Counted from the stretch's first letter, positions 1 through 13,100 are shown. The stretch: DNA of 64,000 bases from Linyphia triangularis (GCA_963978545.1 OZ021721.1:100399418-100463417), one strand, 5' to 3'. A program made the numbers and translations. The notes: generated by a model not told the origin, from the sequence alone.

Positions 1-1475
1 ATAACTCCCGAGAACTTTTCAAGACCTAAACATGTTTTAGCTCAAGTGCTATTTCCTCCAAAATAAAGAATCTATTTTATTTCATATTGAATCAGCTTTG
101 TAGAACATTCGGACTGCGTAAAAATGGAGGCCTAATCATACCATACATCGCCAACATCAAAGTGCGAAATGTAAAATAATCAGGATCGTTGTCTCTCCTG
201 ATGAAGTTTCCTCCATTCTTTTTTAATAGAAGCGGAATTTTGGAACGCCTCTCGCCCCAACTAATGATCGATCCATGATCCATTTAGAAATTCAATCGAA
301 TAAAACTCCCATAATCCTTCTTCCGGAAGAAAAGGGGAGAGCCATTTTTTACCCTTTTCGCTTACACCTTTCCCGAAATGATCGGGAAGTCTTTTCGGAA
401 TTAATATCGTTTGCGCTCATTTCCAACGGCCGATTGAGGACCGCTTGTCATTTGCATTGCTCATCCTGCCGACTCGTCAATGCGCGTAAATTCAACTACT
501 TTTACGCTTCTTCTCCTTATTCCTCGACTTAATCCTCGTGTCAACTTGCTCCAAGCTCTCCCACCCCCTGCTTTTTTTAACGTCGTAACGAAGACTATGC
601 CATCTCTTTTATTTCATTTCGGGAGCGATCTCAATTTTCCGCCAAATGCTCTTGCTTTTCATCAATCAGCAATATATTCTCGGCGCATTCTGAACACCCC
701 TTCATCCCCATTTTCTGATTCCCCTTTTTTGCAATTTTTTTGCTCCCTCTTTGCATTCCCTTTATTTCGGTCTTACCTTCACCGTCGTCAACAATGGGGA
801 GCACCGAAGACAAACACCGGCCTACACAAGACAAATGTGCGGCTTACAGGCGGCTTAACAATCCACGCCTTCGCAAAGAAGGGCTTTACAGGGAGGGGGT
901 CACTTTCTAGCCCGCGAATTAGAGGCATAGAAAATAAATGCGTTTATTTCGGAGGTTACGTCTTCGATTAATATATAGCCTCATCGCGGCGGAAGGGAGC
1001 CAATAAAAACGTGCCAAATCACTTAGGAGAATTAAACTTAATCGCCAAGCTGATCGAGAAAAATTGGCAGGCTTGTCTAATGGAGTGAAACCGCGGCAAA
1101 ATGGGGATTTGCCCGGATATGGGCACGTCACGGCCTGGTATAAATCGCTGACTCTCAAGACCAGAGTTTAATACTTTAACTACCTTTATGACCTGGCCCG
1201 CTCGTCTTTTCCATCCAACTGACGTCATCAAGAATGACACTTGACCAACTTTTCCCACCGTCTTCTAAATGACCAAAGTTATACCCATCTTTTTTCTTTG
1301 TCGCCGACTTCGTTCTCAAATGAATCGGTCTTTTATGATCATCCTTATTTTGATACGCTTCGACGTATAGATCTCCGCTACTTTATGGCAATTCTTTGCT
1401 GGACAGGCAAGGACATTTTATCTTCTTCGAGGCGGGGCTTAACTCTCTTAAATTCGCGGGGATAAATCGGGAGTT
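1..1475. other. Gene-free block, less AT-rich; candidate regulatory DNA upstream of or within the sall locus
   Basis: No exon with coding-like composition is visible on either strand. From about 80 to 1475 the sequence is clearly less AT-rich than the following 3 kb and contains a perfect CRE-type octamer TGACGTCA at 1220-1227 inside a 14-mer that recurs at 14384. It also has a short near-palindrome around 935-953 (AAATAAATGCGTTTATTT). Preserved composition beside a developmental transcription factor exon suggests enhancer or promoter function, but this is inference. The missing first sall exon could lie here, beyond the window, or in the following AT-rich stretch; I could not recognise it. 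Confidence 0.35.
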
Positions 1476-4329
1476 ATATGTACCCCCGTTTTTTTTTTTT
1501 CTTCCTTTACCGCAACAATCTACAGAATGTCTTCCATTATTGGTAAATAAGTTGGTTTCAAATTAATTTATGTTTGTAGTCGGGAAATGTGCTAAAGTTA
1601 CTTTTCCAAATCTCACTTAGCTGCTATTTTTCAGACAATCAACTAAGTTGCAATAATTACATCTACTTTTTATATTTAAATATTATATAGTTAAAACCTC
1701 AGTTTTTTTAGCTATTTTTAGACAGATAGGGTACTCAAAAGTATTATTATTTGTTATTTTCATTTTTTTGTAAGGTTACAAAGTGATTCCATGAATCTGT
1801 AGTTTTGCAATAAAAATCAACCTGCATAGATACGTCTAAAAAAATTTCCTTCATGACTACACCAGTTGAACGGTTTCTATAATACTTACATTCATGGAAT
1901 TGATTTCAAATCAGTCTCTTTTTTCTGTGTTCACTCTTCTTTCAATTAATGCAAATATAAACTCAAATGATTTTTATAATACATATTCTAAAAAACTTGG
2001 TAAGTTGGTTCTTGGTAAGTAAAGCTCCACACCATCCAAAAAGGAAGCGAATATCAGGAATTCTTTTTGGTATAAGGATTTATCAAAGAATCAATCTTGT
2101 CTTTTTATTTTTAATACGATGCACATTGTGAGTGAAACGAATACTTTGGAGATATTATTTCACATGCATTATCCGTTTCAAAGTTGGGTTCGGATCTTTT
2201 TATGGCCCAGGTTAGATGCTTACTTCATTAAAAATAGGGAGTGGGTGACAGTTTGATAAATATTGTTATTTTTAGTTTGAGTTTAAATATTACTGTAAAT
2301 CCAAAATGTAATTACAGCAATTGGTAAAATATCACTCCATCTTAAATGATTATTAAATAAGTAAATGACTGAAACACACATTTTACAGTATAAATTGACA
2401 CTTAATTTCTAACAAATAAGTTTGTATTTGAAACTCTTTTCACTTATGAGTACTTTGTCTTATTTCATTTTAACGGCTGTTGTATTTAAAAAAAAAAAAA
2501 AACATTAGGTAAAAACATGAATACTTTTGATCCCATTAGGTCACCTTTTTAAATGCATACCTTCCTACATAGAACTTACTCCGGAGCTTTCTAAACAGAT
2601 ATTTCTTTCAACCTTCCTACATCGAGATTGATCCATACCTTCCTAGATCTAAACTATTTCAGACATTATTAGAATGAGATTGATAAGAGAAGTTACCTAG
2701 ATGGATCAGCCTGGATAAATAGGCAACCTAGAGTACTAATTTCAACAATATCAGCTTTGTGATAAAATCAATTTAAGTTGTACATTAAAATATTTGTTTC
2801 CTAAACCTAAAACTTAGTTTTTATTACTACGCTATTTCTTATTACTGTTACAAAACGTATTTTATAGCAAAATACTTAAGTAAAAAATATAAACTTGGGA
2901 AGAGTACCATATTCAAAAAGCTTTACTTTTATTCAGTAGCATTTCAACTCAACGGTATACAATACTTTTTGATGCATGACAATCCTAGAAAAATGTGTAT
3001 TTGATCCAAAAAAAGCAAGATATTTTGAAAAGTGAATCTTCTAGCAGCGTTGTGATAAGAAAGGGGTTTTTCTTTTTTAGCATCCATCAAGGCGATTGGT
3101 TCTCGCTCCCTGTGTCAATGTGGATGAAGTAGCCCAAGAAGCAGCACCCAACTCACGTGTTTTATCACTCATATTCCCCAGCAGTACGAGTGGGAGTCAA
3201 TCTTTTAATAAAGGGGGATTGGGCTGCTTTTGTATTCCGATGGAGTTTTGGCAAGAGGCGGCTCTAGCTGATTGATACGAGAAAAGGGAGGATAATTTAC
3301 GGACTCTTGGAGGAAAGAAAGTCTGGGAGAAAAAAAAAGTGACAAAAAATAATAAATAAAGTGGAAAGGGGTCGAAAATTGAATAAGCGTTTTCAATGTG
3401 GAGAGTAAACTGTGTGAAAAATAAAGGGATTGTTGTCGTCGTAAAAAATAGCACTTTTCGACTCTTGGGTAGATTGCGTTTTTGGGGTGCTGCTGCGTTG
3501 TAGACTTATATTGAAAGGCTGTTTTTTCCTCCGAAGGTTAGAGCGATGTATGATTGTGAGGAAAGTAAAAAGTGTTCCAAACAGAAATTGTTTTCTTAAA
3601 ACACTTTAACTGTAATGATCAGAAAGTTACTTTGTGTAGGGATATCAAAGGGTAAATCATAGATTTGGCTCTCTGTTGTGTTGTATATCTATACTTCTAC
3701 GACTCTATTTTAGTAAAAGGATGAAACTAATACACCTTTTGGGAAACGATTGGTAAGTTTGAACCGACAAACAAATCTGGCATGAAACATTTGATAAATG
3801 ACGTATAAATAATATTTAAAAATACCATGGAATCATTCATCTCTTCAGAAGAAAAACATTTTATTTGCAACATATCTTTAAAAAATTATTAACACAAATA
3901 AGAAACGCATGTTCAAAATAATTTGAAATTATGATACCAGAAACTGGAATGGAACTGAATTCTTCAATATCGACCCATATAGTACATGAAAACATGCCAT
4001 TGATATTTCGGTCACTTAATATAAGTATTACGTTAATTTAATTTTAATCATTTTTGAGGATAAAAATTTCAATTACTAAACAGCGAATTAACGCTGAAAA
4101 GTTTATTGCCATTTCTATACACTTTTCAATTCCAAACAATTACCAAAATACCATTCCCTCCTCCCCACCATAATCCATTCAGTCCTCTTGACGCAACTCA
4201 AAGAACATAATTACTTAAAACGCGAGTATAACTTAAAAATTCGCCGCTAAGAAAGGCTTATTATGATATCCATTTAAACATGCCACCGTCTTTTCAATTC
4301 CTGTCAATTGTTAGAGATCCCTGATATAA
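1476..4329. other. AT-rich noncoding stretch, no gene seen
   Basis: Long runs of A/T and no open frame with codon structure. A short phrase resembling ACCTTCCTACAT recurs three times at roughly 2560-2650. A slightly less AT-rich patch around 3060-3560 has no recognisable motif set. Nothing else is supported. If the sall first exon lies upstream, this is intron 1. Confidence 0.5.
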
Positions 4330-4745
4330 TCTATCCATTCATCCGCAGACAAAAATCTGTTTATTCGCCGGTCCCAATGAAAGCGAAGGGGGGAAATACA
4401 CCATTCCCTATTCATTGCATTCACGCTTTAATACATTGTACAGCATTGGCCTTTTACTAGAGATGGGAAGGTGTCGACGTTGTTTGATGAAACAGCATTT
4501 ATCAATTAGTCACAACCGAGGGCACACTCCGTTATTATAATAATGCCACTTACGTTCCGGTTCGAACACTCAGGGCATTTATTTTGCCTGACTGCGATAA
4601 CTCATAACGGAATTGATTGTCTCCGAAGTGCCTTCAAACTTTAGCTAATCGTGGATTTAATTTCAAATCTATTCTGGGCTTACATTAGCATTTCGAAATG
4701 CTAATTTGACGCAGACGTCATGGATTGAGTCATTTACAACTGTCA
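4330..4745. promoter_or_regulatory. Candidate enhancer / conserved noncoding element
   Basis: A block of more balanced composition sits in AT-rich DNA about 1.7 kb before the sall coding exon. It holds a 22-bp perfect palindrome built from two POU-octamer-like halves (4684-4705), a GACGTCAT half-CRE near 4715, a TGAGTCAT AP-1-like site near 4727, and TAAT homeodomain cores. Clustering of such sites near a patterning gene is typical of developmental enhancers, but function and conservation are inferred and untested. Confidence 0.35.
4684..4705. repeat. 22-bp perfect palindrome with opposed octamer-like half-sites
   Basis: The halves are ATTAGCATTTC and its exact reverse complement, meeting at TTCGAA. 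Each half includes ATTAGCAT, close to the POU octamer in reverse orientation. The flanking bases (C and T) break the symmetry, so the palindrome is exactly 22 bp. Confidence 0.8.
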
Positions 4746-6454
4746 ATTATTAATAAGTAATAATAGGATGGATTCGCTTTGGAATTTGTTTTATGATTTT
4801 AATTTTAACCTCGATTTGACTTTTGTAGGATTTAAATTTAACCGTGGAAAGTAGTTTAATTTAATATTGACGTACTAAAAGAAGTGTTCTAAAAGTTTAA
4901 AGTTTTTCTCTTCTCCCGTTTCCTGAAAATCTTTTTTAAAAATATTTCCTTATTGTATAGTCGACTAGAATTATTGGTTCCAGTCATCTTGGGTAATGTA
5001 ATAACCATGAATTGTTTACAAACACAAAAAATATCATAATGATTTGATCACTGATATAGTGTCCAACTGTTAAATACAATTGGAACAATATATCCTCAAA
5101 GAAAATTTATTCAAATTTTTTAAAAAGGTTGAATTATTACTTAATAAGAACTATGTTTTACACTAAGTGTTGCTTAAAAATCGTTGTTTTACTTACTGTA
5201 AAATTAAAAAAAAAAGACTAATCTAAACTTGAGTAATGTGCATGCTCAAAAACATAAGTCTGCTATTCGCAATCTAAGACCATTGCCAAGTTTTTTTAAT
5301 CATATTTTTATTCCCCAGTTCCTTAAGAATAGTGAAAACATAAAAACCCATGTAAAAGTGGGATAACCAATGAAGTTTAATCTTCGGGACATATATTCCC
5401 ATTAGGGTAAAAAAGATTAAAAGATATTGATACCAAGATCAATTGGCACTTAAAGGTTTTATAAATCTTCACCAATAAATAAAAGATATTCTAATTGTAA
5501 ATTTTATTTTAGTAATTTCATGCTCTCACATAGTTTTCTTATTTAAGTAATGCTATCAAAAATTAAACTTACTCATACTTGACTGCATATAAAATTTTGT
5601 ATGTACTGAAAGTAGTGTTAAATATCAAATCGTTAAAAAGAAAGTTTAGCTTTAATATTCCAGAATATTTTCATATTTAATGAGCAACAACATTTCGTTC
5701 AATGAAATTTATTCCTTAAAGACAAATATATAAGCGCAAATAAGTTAATGTAGTGATATATAAACATTTTAAGTTTTCGAAAGTCATTTTTTCTAATGAA
5801 TAATTAAATGTATTGTTGTAAAAAAATTACAACCTTTAAAAGTTGAATGGAAATTTTACTTAATAAGTAGCGTAAGTTATATCAGACAGATTGTCTCAAA
5901 CACAATTTTCTTCATTAGTTAAAAATTAAAAAATAAAAAAATCACCCTGAAATAATGCCATTTACATAAAAACGAGTTGTTTAAAATACTGTTGATTGAT
6001 ATATATTTAATGCAATAGGTATGCATGTCTATACATAATTTTAAGAAAAACAAACTTTTGCCCTTCAATATTCTTCCCCTAAAAATAACCTTTTTATATT
6101 TTTCTTCAATAAAATAGTCATCGCATACGAATAAGTAACAGTTTGACTTATTTTAATGTTTAAAATAGGAAAGTACACATTGTCTTCATAAAAATCATTT
6201 AAAACTATTTACAAAGTAACGGGGACTTTCTTAGATTATCAATTAAGACATTTCTGAATTTAAACACACATGTCAATTGTATAAAATGCCAAATTTCTTT
6301 AAACTGCCTCATTAGTAACTTTTGTAAATATTTTGACTTAATGTGCTGTGCTACAGAAGGTATTTGAATGAATTTTTCATTAATGTTATAACTAACGCGA
6401 TTTTTTTTTTTTTTATTATTTTTTTAATGAAAACTTCTTGATTGAGTAATCTTG
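4746..6454. other. AT-rich presumed intron preceding the sall coding exon
   Basis: Very AT-rich, with no coding-like frame, no recognisable mobile element and no tandem repeat beyond homopolymer runs. It ends directly in the pyrimidine tract of the sall splice acceptor, so it is most simply the 3' part of intron 1. Confidence 0.5.
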
Positions 6455-6487
6455 GATGAAAATTTACAGAGTTGTTTTTTTTTCTAG
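6455..6487 (+). other. Splice acceptor (pyrimidine tract plus AG) of the large sall exon
   Basis: A run of ten T followed by CTAG ends at 6487, immediately before the acidic GEEDGG stretch that leads into the first C2HC finger. The open frame continues backwards through the tract and contains an ATG at 6472, but that would translate as MFFFL, which is the tract itself, so it is not a credible start. The exon begins with two bases of a split codon (phase 1 intron). Vertebrate SALL genes also separate a short first coding exon from the large finger exon. Confidence 0.75.
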
Positions 6488-9400
6488 GTGAGGAAGATGG
6501 AGGCACAGGAGATGAGCACGTCTGTGGTAAATGTCGTCTAGAATTTATCGACTTGTCGGATTTCTTGCACCACAAGAGGTCATGTACGAGAAAGCGTTTG
6601 GTCCTGGTTGGAGGTAGCGAAGACAGCAGTGATGATCTGGATGATACCGACGAGTTGGAATCTCCCCCAGAGGACTTTAAAGATGATCCAGAAAAATATG
6701 CAGAAGATATCACCAATATCCCATACGTCATGTCCCTTTCAAGTGTCAAAGCCTGCTTCCCCGAAAACCCAGCATTGCCAGTCAAAGGATCTTTCACCGA
6801 AAGCGAAGATCATCCTCCTGAGCCCGACAACGATGCAAAATCGACTATTTATAATAACTTTTCAGAGGATAGTATCCCAAATGAAATAAAAAAGGGTTCT
6901 GTGGAGGCCGCTTCATCACCAAATCCTCAAACTCTACCTCAGTACCTCCTCATGCAAGCAGTTCCCGATACGAACGTCACTCTTCAAGCTCTCCAGAACA
7001 CAAGAGTGGCTGTCGCGCAACAAGGGGCTGCCAACCCGAATCTTAATCACCTCGCTCTGCACACGGCCCTGTACACCTTGCAGCAGCAGCAAATCATCCA
7101 GCTTCACCAAGTAATCCAGCAACTGCAGAGTCAGCTGGTTGGCTCTACGCCTCCTTCAGCCACAAATCCAACACTCCCTAGCATTCCAACAGTGGGCACG
7201 CTTACAGGGTCTGCGGCCCTCACACCCCCACAAAGCACGGATGGAAATAATGGCGGGCTACCCGCTACTGTTACACCTTTGCGCACCGTTGAGACGATTA
7301 CGCAAGCACAAAACTTGTCAGTCACGACCACAGCGACTACTACTTCGACAACAAACGACAACCCCATCACTGCGACTTCTGTACAACCGCCTCCACCACC
7401 GCACGAGCCAAACACCCTGGAACTTCTACAACGACACACCGAACAGGCACTACAGAACACAATGGCTGGAAGCTCATTCCTTCTCAATGGACTAAGTGGC
7501 ATGGGAAACAGCTCGGATATCTTGCGATTCTGTAAAAAGGGTGACGTTAAAAAAGAAGGCAGCGAAGAAGCCTTCTTCCGTCACAGATGCCGTTTTTGTG
7601 GCAAAGTCTTTGGAAGTGATAGTGCTCTTCAGATTCATATAAGATCCCACACTGGTGAAAGACCATTCAAGTGTAACGTGTGTGGCAATCGTTTTTCAAC
7701 TAAAGGAAATCTTAAAGTTCATTTCGGGAGGCACAAAGAAAAGTACCCTCACATAAAAATGAATCCACATCCTGTTCCGTTACATCTGGATAATCTACAC
7801 CCACCCTTAGAACCACCCGAAGCTTCTGAAACACCTCCCATTCTGACCCAAGGTTCTCCTTGTCAGACGATAGCTTTAAGCTTGCAACCTCCAAATTTGG
7901 TTCCAGCGCAACCGTTGCCTTTAGTGACACACTATTATGATAGAGGCCTTTCAAGCCCGACAAATAATCAAGAGATGGGGAGGCAATCTGACAATGAAAA
8001 CGCTCAATTGGAACGCAGAAGTGTATCTCCGAATGATGCTTCTAATTTGTCCGATGATTCCGGTGGTTCAGTAGGGGAAGATTATGCCATAGATGAAAAT
8101 GGTGTGAAAGATACTGATCAAGCACGCTATGATGAAGATATAGAAGATAATGACGATGATAGCTTTTCGGCTTCTCCTAAAATCGAACAAAAAGAAACCG
8201 ATGATAATGCGGACGAAGACATGAAAACTCCGACATCAGAAAACAATGGTTCGATGCGAATTACTACATCCATTCCTTCCTATGTAAGCAGCTCAGCACC
8301 AACATTCCCATATTTCTTCCATCCTAATTTGTCACCACCTTCCAGCATGGCTTCCATATGTTATCCGCCAATGTCTACACCACCTTTAACTAGTACGCCT
8401 TCTTCAAGGGTTTCTACCACTAGCAATACAAACAACGATGGAAAAGAACAAGGACCTTCTCCTGATCCAAATTTTTATCAAGACCTGCTACCCAAACCAG
8501 GTTCTAATGATAACTCTTGGGAAAGTTTGATGGAGGTAACCAAAACATCTGAAACATCTAAACTTCAACAGCTTGTGGATAATATCGAGCATAAGTTAAG
8601 CGATCCTAATCAGTGTCTATTTTGCCATAGAGTACTGAGCTGCAAAAGTGCACTTCAGATGCATTACCGCACTCATACTGGAGAACGGCCGTTCAAATGC
8701 AAAATCTGCAGCCGCGCCTTCACCACAAAAGGAAATCTCAAAACTCACATGGGAGTACACAGGTCTAAGTCTTCCCTTCAAGTATTGCACCAATGTCCTG
8801 TTTGTCACAAGCAATTTACCAATTCTTTAGTTTTGCAGCAGCATATTAGAATGCATACTGGAGAACCAACCGATATGCACCCAGAACAAATAATGGCAAA
8901 TGAAGTAAGACAAGGTCATCACCTTCTAACTACCTCATTTCCTCGGCCAGTTATGCCTTCATTATTACCAACCTTCACTTCCCCACCATCCCTTCCACCA
9001 CGATCCTCACCAGGAGGCCCACCGAACTTATGCCAAACACCAAAATCTTCTGAAGCAGCTTCACTAACACCATCTCCGGTCCATTCTTCTACACCAACTG
9101 AGAGTGTTATAAAAACCACTTTAAAACAATCCGATAATCATTCAATGGATGAATCTTCCTCACCTACAACTATTGGCAATTCTTCACGATCTCCACCTGC
9201 TAAGCAAGAGAGATGTGCAACACCTCAACCACCAGTTCTCACTTCAAATTCACCTTTAAGTGTAGATAATAATGCTTCAACTCCACCTCAAATTTCTTCT
9301 CCAAACATGGATAAGCCAATTATTTCAACGCCGTATTCACCAGCTTACACAACTTCTCTTGTAGCTTTGGAAAATCACGTTAAGGCAATCAACACTACCA

Positions 9401-11142
9401 TTCCACAAACTCTGCCATTTTCCCCTTTTGGCATGGGCCTTGCGATGGGTAGTTTTTTCCGATATGAGGATACAGCTTTTATGAATCGAAATCAATCAAA
9501 AGATATTCATAGGGAAAAATCTCCTGTACCTCCTCAGTCTTACTCTCCTTCACCAAACACTAGTCGAGCTGGTTCTGATATTTCAGATGAAAGATCAACA
9601 CCTGGCTCAATGATAAAGTCTGAATCTCCAGTTTCTGTGAATGGCAACCATATACGCCTATCCTCTGGTGTTATTACACCAAAAATTGAAGGTGGGGCTC
9701 TAGACTTGACACCTAAAAACTCAAATATTTCTATACCCCCATCCACTCCAGATATTCAGCTTTTTCCCTCACCACTTGCAGGATTACCTTTTCCAACCAC
9801 ACCTGGAAGATTATCAACTACATGTCGCATATGCTTTAAAACATTTGCCTGTAACAGTGCGTTGGAAATTCATTACCGTAGTCACACCAAAGAACGTCCT
9901 TTTAAGTGCAATGTTTGTGATCGCGGCTTCACCACCAAAGGTAACATGAAACAACACTTGCTAACCCACAAAAGTCGAGACCTTCAGCCATTGTTGTTCG
10001 CGTCGACAGACAACTCCGTGCCCGATAGCGAAACGAACTCTTCCACGAACGTTACAAGTCCACGAACTTCAAGTCCTGTGACGGCATTCGAAACGAACTT
10101 AAGTCAAACCAGTAGCCACCACAGCGAGAAAAAAGAACCCGTGGTCTCAACTGTTTCGACCATTTCTCCCCCTTTGTCAACAGCAACAGCGATTATATCA
10201 ACTTCATCTCAAATAGCGCCGCCGCCGCTGCCGTTGCCGCCACCAGTCGTTTCCTGTGCACCTTTGCCAAAAAGTATCAAGGTTGAGAACGATGGAACCC
10301 AAAAAAGACATAATCTTGATCAACCTTCTGCACCGCCATCCAAGAGAACTTCTGGCTTCCCAAAGCACTTTTGCCATATTTGTCAAAAACCATTTTCGAG
10401 CGCAAGCGCATTGCAAATCCACAACCGAACCCATTCAGGCGAGAAGCCCTTCAAGTGCGTGGTATGTGGAAGAGCATTTACGACTAAGGGCAATCTTAAA
10501 GTGCATATGAATACCCACATGGCACAGAGTAACGGTAACTCTCGTAGAGGAAGAAGAATGTCCTTAGAATTTCAGCCTCCACCTCTTCCCGCACATGGAA
10601 AGCAGGACTATCCCCACCATGCCAGACCAGAACTGTACTTTCCCTATCTGCCCCCTGGATATATTAACGGCATTACTTGCCCACCGAAAATGAATGAGAT
10701 CTCCGTTATACAAAGTGCCGCTGGTTTCACAAACGGCAACATAAGCACCTCTAACACTATGAGTCTAACTCCTGCCGTTTCCATGATGACACCTGTGATG
10801 ACACTGGGTCAGCAACAACCATTCATACGCAAGCAAGTGCAGCAGAGTGCAGACACCGACGGCAACCACTATGTAGATCCACGTTCCCCAGACGAAGCTG
10901 AGAATCTGAAGATTCAACCCTCTCCCAGTCCGCCTATGGAGAGTGCATCCCCAGTTCGTCCCATACCCTCTTCTCCATCTGCAGCATCTGATAACGCTGC
11001 TTGTTGGAGTTGGAAGACGGCCTGCAATGTCTGCAACAAGATTTGCGCTTCCTCCACCGAGCTAGAAATTCACCTCAAGTCCCATTGCAGCTCTGCGATT
11101 CACGACGCTGTCAGGTCCACTGCAAAGAATCTCGCCTCCTAA
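6488..11142 (+). CDS. sall: Spalt/Sall zinc-finger transcription factor, large 3'-terminal coding exon
   Basis: Nuclear C2H2 zinc-finger regulator of the Spalt family, which represses or activates targets in appendage, neural and organ patterning. The exon gives 1,550 residues. In order: an atypical C2HC finger (6523-6585); an acidic stretch; the glutamine-rich helix that mediates Sall dimerisation (7081-7140); double finger 1 (7588-7734); a triple finger as a pair plus single (8614-8760 and 8794-8856); double finger 3 (9823-9969); double finger 4 (10372-10518); and a lone C-terminal C2H2 (11023-11085). The second finger of every pair has the spalt hallmark F(S/T)TKGN(L/M)K. Linkers are low-complexity Ser/Pro/Thr. 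IKSE (Lys at 9616) and IKVE (Lys at 10279) match the sumoylation consensus. The N-terminus (MSRRKQ-type repressor motif in relatives) must lie on an upstream exon I could not find; an internal Met at 6730 would lose the C2HC finger. There is no frameshift or stop before TAA at 11140. Arachnids may have two paralogues after their genome duplication; which one this is cannot be told. Confidence 0.96.
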
Positions 11143-13100
11143 AGATGTCAAGGACTGTAGTCTATTTCGACAGATGCTAATTTCTTGACTCCTCTAAGAA
11201 ACGCCGTGTGTGAATACAATACCCGACGAGCGTTTAAAATCCATGCTTTCCAGTGACACACTGTACTTACATATAGGCTTTGCTTCAACCCAAATACAGC
11301 AGGGAGCCTTGAAAATGCAAGACGGAAGGAGCTAGAAAACAAACTGTTATCAATACCACTGCTTTTTTTTGACGTCCTGGATTTCTCATCGTTTTCCCCT
11401 CCTCTTTCACCCTCCCTACCCTGGTCAAATAGGAGTATGGCCAGGATTATTGGTTCCTATGATAACTAGTCCAAAGGCTTGCACCCTGGTCTGCATTTCT
11501 AACACATGAACGAAAGGCAAAGATGCCCTAAGATGAAGCTGTTAATAGCTGTTTAGGTGGTAGCTAACGTGCGGGGTATTCTACTCCTTTGTTATACTTA
11601 GTATTATTGCACATTGATGGGTGTCACGTTATGCCCATTTGTTGGAACTATTTATGTACATGTAGTAACCTTATATAAACTGCAAGGCAATTTACACGGC
11701 TACGTGACTGTTAGTTAAAATATTCTGCCTCTGCCTATTCTTCGTATGTGTGTTATTTTCCCCCTGTGTGATCGTTATGTTTATGTGCATAGGAACGTGG
11801 AAATTCGTGAGTGTATGAATAATACTAATACCTCACGTACAAAGACTTGGATTCTGATTATTGCAATATGTTTTGTATCACTGATTGTTTTTAAATTATT
11901 GTATTTTATGTGAATGGTCCTTGTGGAATGAAGTGTCGGAACCTTTTATCCTTTGATTTTACTTTGCATTTCTTGAAGAGTCCTAATTTATCATACTAAC
12001 TCTTTCCCTTCAACCTAACTATAAAATCTTTTTCTAGCAATGCTAGGCCCAAAATTCAAGGGTGTTTTAAAATTCATTTCGAAAAATAATGAGAGCTTTT
12101 TAAATATTTGACTAGGAATTCCTTATTTTTAGAAGTATTCAATTTATGTTGACAACTATAATTTAAATTCAGTTAATTGATTTTTAACAAAACTTGTAAT
12201 TTTCCATAACTACAGACACTAATACAGATACTACTACCTAACACTAATATAGCGATTTATCATTTAGTCCAATTTGTTTTAATACTTTAAAAAAAGCCGT
12301 TTCTTGAAAACATATTTTTTAAGAGATATGTAATATATTGCCTAAATTTTTATCATCTAACTCACAATTGCTTTCATTGCTGAGCAAGTAGAAAGTTTTA
12401 AAATAATTCACAATAACAATGTATCGGAATCTATTAAAAATCAAAACAATTTTCTAAAGGCGTCATTTAGCTTTTCTTATGTAAAATCAATTTCACAGTT
12501 AAATTTCTAATTGAAAAATTTCATTACCAAATAACGAAGCTAATTGTAACATACAAATTTTGATTCATATAAAACTAATCAATTTTTGTTAGTAAAAATC
12601 TTAAATTATTTCATGTTATTTATTATTATTGAATATTTTATTTCTAACAATTTCTCGTGAATTACGGGAAAAACCAAATTGGAATGACAGGTAATGAAAT
12701 CTCATCTTATATGTACATAAGCAATTGTTATATCGAAATTTCTGTAAATGTGGCATACTGTCGTTCCCCCTACTGGAAAGTTACAAATTCTAAAGAAATG
12801 TTTTGTCTCTCCAAGCGTATTATAAGGAGACTATAAGTAATTGCTGTCTTTCAAGTTTAAAAGGAAATAATATCTGGTATGGATATTAGCTAAATTGTAG
12901 CTAAAATCCATTGCATCACAGGTTTTTCATGAGTTGGTTATATTTCTTTTGTATTAAGTAACAACTTTTAGAATAGCTTCTGGTCTAGCATTAGATTAGT
13001 TTAGATTCCCCTTTGATTTACTTAATTCCTTGATGTTCCATGTATTTTATGAAACCCGAACTTTTATATGCGGTCGAATAAAAGTTACTTTATATAAAAA
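11143..13100 (+). other. Probable sall 3' untranslated region
   Basis: Directly follows the sall stop codon. The first 800 bases are less AT-rich than later sequence, and no frame continues. Sall genes usually have long 3' UTRs. The true end is unknown; the candidate polyadenylation signal at 13077 would give a UTR of about 1.95 kb. Confidence 0.5.
13077..13082 (+). terminator. Candidate polyadenylation signal AATAAA
   Basis: A canonical hexamer in the sequence GTCGAATAAAAG, about 1.93 kb after the sall stop. A further AATAAA lies about 110 bases on, and in AT-rich DNA such hexamers arise by chance, so use of this one is only plausible. Confidence 0.3.

Noticed and set aside
480..971. 163-codon plus-strand frame near the window start
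   Set aside because: No domain, no codon-like periodicity that I can see, and a Phe/Ser/Leu-rich product; likely chance in a less AT-rich block.
6472..6487. ATG at 6472 as the sall start codon
   Set aside because: It lies within a polypyrimidine tract ending in CTAG and would encode MFFFL before the conserved region; a splice acceptor explains it better.
6351..6797. Minus-strand frame of 148 codons opposite the sall exon start
   Set aside because: Antisense to well-supported coding sequence, Ser/Lys-rich with no domain.
7131..7502. Overlapping frames on both strands inside the sall exon
   Set aside because: By-products of GC-balanced coding sequence; the Sall frame has clear domains here.
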